A DNA stretch of 27,736 nt from JAZOTK01 sp045534775 (lineage in GTDB: Bacteria; Bacillota; Clostridia; RUG12999), in the NCBI GenBank assembly GCA_045534775.1, contig JAZSKI010000032.1, forward strand, positions 1 through 27,736, written 5' to 3'. This document shows, in pieces, positions 25,109-27,736 of this stretch (the first letter of the stretch is position 1; each line of letters begins with the position of its first letter). The position numbers and the translations under genes were made by a program. The notes under the pieces were generated by a model. That model saw nothing but the letters and a program-made list of their open reading frames with translations, was not told the DNA's origin and made no database searches.

Positions 25109-25129
25109 GGCGGCTTCTCTGAAGCTGCC
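25109..25129 (+). other. Intercistronic hairpin between tpiA and gpmI
   Basis: The stem ggcggcttc (25109-25117) / gaagctgcc (25121-25129) has loop tct and one G-U pair in RNA. No T-run follows, so it is unlikely to terminate. It may mark an mRNA processing or stability boundary in the operon. Confidence 0.45.
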
Positions 25130-25155
25130 CCATAACAGAAAGGTAAGGAAACAAG

Positions 25156-26667
25156 ATGTCTAAAAAACCTTTATGTCTAATGATATTGGATGGTTACGGT
25201 ATAGCGGAAAAAGATGACAAAAACGCTATTTTTAAAGCTAATACCCCCAATATGGACAAGTATCTGAATCAGTATCCCAATACACAAATCAGCGCCAGTG
25301 GTCTTGATGTTGGTCTTCCTGACGGTCAGATGGGTAACTCCGAGGTGGGACACACCAATATCGGTGCAGGCAGAGTAGTGTATCAGGAGCTTACGAGAAT
25401 TACAAAAGCAATTAATGACGGAGATTTCTTTGAAAACGAAGCCCTTTGTGATGCTATGGAAAATTGCGTAAAAAACGGTACAAAGCTTCATTTGATGGGC
25501 CTTTTATCCGATGGCGGTGTTCATAGCCATAACAGCCATCTTTACGCTCTTATTAAAATGGCAAAAGACAAAGGCGTAAAAGAGATTTTTATTCATTGCC
25601 TGCTTGATGGTAGAGATGTTCCACCAAACTCAGGTTTGGATTTTGTCAAAGACCTGGCTGAAGAAATAAAGAAAATAGGCGCAGGCGAAATCGCAACGGT
25701 AATGGGAAGATATTATGCAATGGACCGTGACAACAGATGGGACAGAGTTGAAAAGGCATATAACGCCATAGCTTTGGGTGAAGGGGAGATAGCTCCCTGC
25801 GGAATTTGCGCCGTGAAAAATTCTTATGACAACGAAGTTTTTGATGAATTTGTCGTTCCTACGGTTGTCAGAAAAGGTGCTACCGTTGACGAGGGCGACA
25901 GCATAGTGTTCTTCAATTTCCGCCCTGACAGGGCAAGAGAAATTACAAGATGCTTTGCAGATACTGAATTTGCGGGCTTTGAGCGTAAAAAATTCAGTAA
26001 AGTGAAATACGTATGTATGACACAGTATGATGCCTTGATGCCTAATGTAGAGGTTGCCTTCAAGCCACAGAAATTAGTTAATACATTAGGTGAAATCATA
26101 AGTAAAAACGGTATGAACCAGCTTCGTATAGCTGAAACCGAGAAGTATGCTCACGTTACCTTTTTCTTTAACGGCGGCGTTGAACAGGTTTATGAAGGCG
26201 AGGACCGCGCTCTTATAAATTCTCCTAAGGTTGCAACATACGATCTGAAGCCGGATATGAGTGCCTTTGAGGTTACTCAAGAGGCGATTAAGAGAATTGA
26301 CAGCGACAAGTATGATGTGATAATTCTTAATTTTGCCAACTGCGATATGGTAGGTCATACCGGCTTTATGAATGCGGCTATAAGTGCTGTAGAAGCTGTT
26401 GACAACTGTATGGGTAAGGTAGTGGATAAAGTAACGGAAAAAGGCGGCATAGTGCTTATTACAGCTGACCACGGCAACGCTGACTGTATGATAGACACAG
26501 ACGGTGGCCCCTTTACTGCACACACCACAAATAAAGTGCCTTTTGTTGTAATCGGCAAGGACTGCAAGCTCCACGAAGGTAAGCTGGCGGATATAGCTCC
26601 TACAATGCTTGATCTGCTTGGAATTGAAAAACCGTCAGAGATGACAGGTGAAAGTTTAATAGGTTAA
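25156..26667 (+). CDS. gpmI: 2,3-bisphosphoglycerate-independent phosphoglycerate mutase
   Basis: The 503-residue, manganese-dependent, alkaline-phosphatase-fold enzyme converts 3- to 2-phosphoglycerate. Metal-binding Asp12 lies in MILDGYG, the phosphoserine Ser62 in GNSEVGHTNIGAGR, and LLDGRDVPP, FNFRPDRARE, NFANCDMVGHTG and TADHGNAD are all present. Dependence on Mn and pH in spore-formers is known for this family. It lies between tpiA and eno on the same strand. Confidence 0.98.
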   Translation: MSKKPLCLMILDGYGIAEKDDKNAIFKANTPNMDKYLNQYPNTQISASGLDVGLPDGQMGNSEVGHTNIGAGRVVYQELTRITKAINDGDFFENEALCDAMENCVKNGTKLHLMGLLSDGGVHSHNSHLYALIKMAKDKGVKEIFIHCLLDGRDVPPNSGLDFVKDLAEEIKKIGAGEIATVMGRYYAMDRDNRWDRVEKAYNAIALGEGEIAPCGICAVKNSYDNEVFDEFVVPTVVRKGATVDEGDSIVFFNFRPDRAREITRCFADTEFAGFERKKFSKVKYVCMTQYDALMPNVEVAFKPQKLVNTLGEIISKNGMNQLRIAETEKYAHVTFFFNGGVEQVYEGEDRALINSPKVATYDLKPDMSAFEVTQEAIKRIDSDKYDVIILNFANCDMVGHTGFMNAAISAVEAVDNCMGKVVDKVTEKGGIVLITADHGNADCMIDTDGGPFTAHTTNKVPFVVIGKDCKLHEGKLADIAPTMLDLLGIEKPSEMTGESLIG

Positions 26668-26715
26668 TTTCATTTAAAAAATGTAAATTATAAATTATGA
26701 GAGGAGATTTCAAAA

Positions 26716-27736
26716 ATGAAACAGTTTATTGAAATTATTGACGTAGTAGGTCGCGAAATATTAGATTCTCGCGGTAATCCTACAGTAGAGGTTGAAGTTT
26801 ACACAGACGGTGGCTATTGCGGTCGTGCGGCAGTACCCTCAGGCGCTTCTACAGGTGCTTTTGAAGCTTGTGAACTTCGTGACGGCGGCGACAGATACCT
26901 TGGTAAAGGTGTTCAGCAGGCAGTTGACAATGTTAATGACATTATCGCTGAAGAAATTATCGGTATGAACGTACTTGACCAGGTTGAAATCGACAGAGCT
27001 ATGATAGCTTTAGACGGCACACCTAACAAAACAAAGCTTGGTGCTAACGCTATTCTCGGTGTATCACTTGCTTGTGCTCAGGCAGCAGCTGAAGCTCTCG
27101 GTGTATCTCTTTACAACTACATCGGCGGATGCAACTCCAAAACACTTCCCGTTCCTATGATGAACATCATTAACGGCGGTAAGCATGCAGATAACTCTGT
27201 AAGCTGTCAGGAATTTATGATTATGCCTGTTGGTGCTAAATCCTTTAAAGAAGCACTCCAGAATTGTGCTACAGTATTCCACACACTCAAATCCGTTCTT
27301 AAAGCAAAGGGTTACTCTACAGCAGTAGGTGACGAAGGCGGTTTTGCTCCTAACCTTGGTAGCGATGAAGAAGCTGTACAGGTTATCGTTGAAGCTATTG
27401 AAAAAGCAGGCTTTAAGCCCTATGACGATTTCAGAATTGCTCTTGACCCTGCTTCTACGGAAATGTACGAAGAAGCTAAAGCTAAGGGTGAAGAAGGTAA
27501 ATATTATTTCTGGAAACAGGATAAGATGCTTACCCGTGAAGAAATGGTTGACTTCTGGGCTGATTGGGTTGCTAAATATCCTATCATCTCTATCGAAGAC
27601 GGTATGGCAGAAGAAGACTGGGAAGGTTGGGATATGCTTACAAAGAGAATCGGCAATAAGGTTCAGCTTGTTGGTGATGACCTGTTTGTAACTAACACAG
27701 CAAGACTTAAGAAGGGTATCAGCCTCGGCGTAGCTA
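26716..27736 (+). CDS. eno: Enolase (3' partial)
   Basis: The frame stays open to the right edge (340 codons of an expected 430 or so). It begins MKQFIEIIDVVGREILDSRG and contains PSGASTGAFEACELRD, KLGANAILGVSLA, MNIINGGKHADN with QEFMIMP, the catalytic-region GDEGGFAPNLGS, ISIEDGMAEEDW and LVGDDLFVTN, which make the assignment unambiguous. Enolase dehydrates 2-phosphoglycerate to phosphoenolpyruvate. GAGGAG precedes the ATG. Confidence 0.98.
   Translation, partial: MKQFIEIIDVVGREILDSRGNPTVEVEVYTDGGYCGRAAVPSGASTGAFEACELRDGGDRYLGKGVQQAVDNVNDIIAEEIIGMNVLDQVEIDRAMIALDGTPNKTKLGANAILGVSLACAQAAAEALGVSLYNYIGGCNSKTLPVPMMNIINGGKHADNSVSCQEFMIMPVGAKSFKEALQNCATVFHTLKSVLKAKGYSTAVGDEGGFAPNLGSDEEAVQVIVEAIEKAGFKPYDDFRIALDPASTEMYEEAKAKGEEGKYYFWKQDKMLTREEMVDFWADWVAKYPIISIEDGMAEEDWEGWDMLTKRIGNKVQLVGDDLFVTNTARLKKGISLGVA

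Noticed and set aside
27329..27691. Plus-strand open frame of 120 codons near the right edge
   Set aside because: It is an out-of-frame shadow of enolase, whose true frame is open to the window edge.
1..27736. tRNA, rRNA, complete insertion sequences, prophage genes
   Set aside because: I saw no tRNA cloverleaf, rRNA segment, transposase, integrase or phage structural motif in the window.

Overview
The window looks like the chromosome of a low-GC, anaerobic, spore-forming member of Clostridia, probably a gut Oscillospirales/Eubacteriales relative. The reasons are an intact eight-gene spoIIIA sporulation operon, a ferredoxin-dependent 2-oxoacid oxidoreductase of the VOR type, anaerobic ferrous iron uptake (FeoAB), strong Shine-Dalgarno sequences and AT-rich promoters. 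No species assignment is possible from the sequence alone.

Layout. (1) 1-3100 is an accessory-looking segment. A DUF559 (Vsr-like) nuclease gene is cut by the left edge, and its last codons lie inside a palindromic repeat. Two radical SAM genes follow, bracketed by two same-orientation copies of an interspersed hairpin array with TCGATATG spacers. (2) 3101-7417 holds a Gfo/Idh/MocA oxidoreductase coupled by a 1-nt overlap to a membrane-anchored protein with a degenerate NUDIX-like domain, then an AGCS sodium:alanine symporter and an RsuA-type pseudouridine synthase. The block ends at a bidirectional terminator. (3) 7480-9894 (minus) is feoA-feoB. (4) 10034-14523 (plus) is spoIIIAA-AH behind a good sigma-E-like promoter. 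(5) 14623-17856 (minus) is a P-loop ATPase gene followed by vorD-A-B-C (ferredoxin, alpha, beta, gamma). (6) 17957-22971 is a recombination/topology block: rmuC-topB (minus) and recQ (plus) leave from back-to-back promoters. (7) 23129 to the right edge is a glycolytic operon, pgk-tpiA-gpmI-eno, with eno cut by the edge.

Most of the window is core metabolism, sporulation and repair with clear assignments. The parts least explained by known biology are the hairpin repeats and the radical SAM pair they flank, the membrane NUDIX-like protein, the P-loop ATPase at the head of the VOR operon, and a RecQ that lacks the winged-helix domain. I did not find a convincing complete new defence or mobile system. 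Start codons were chosen by Shine-Dalgarno spacing, and several differ from the longest possible reading frame.
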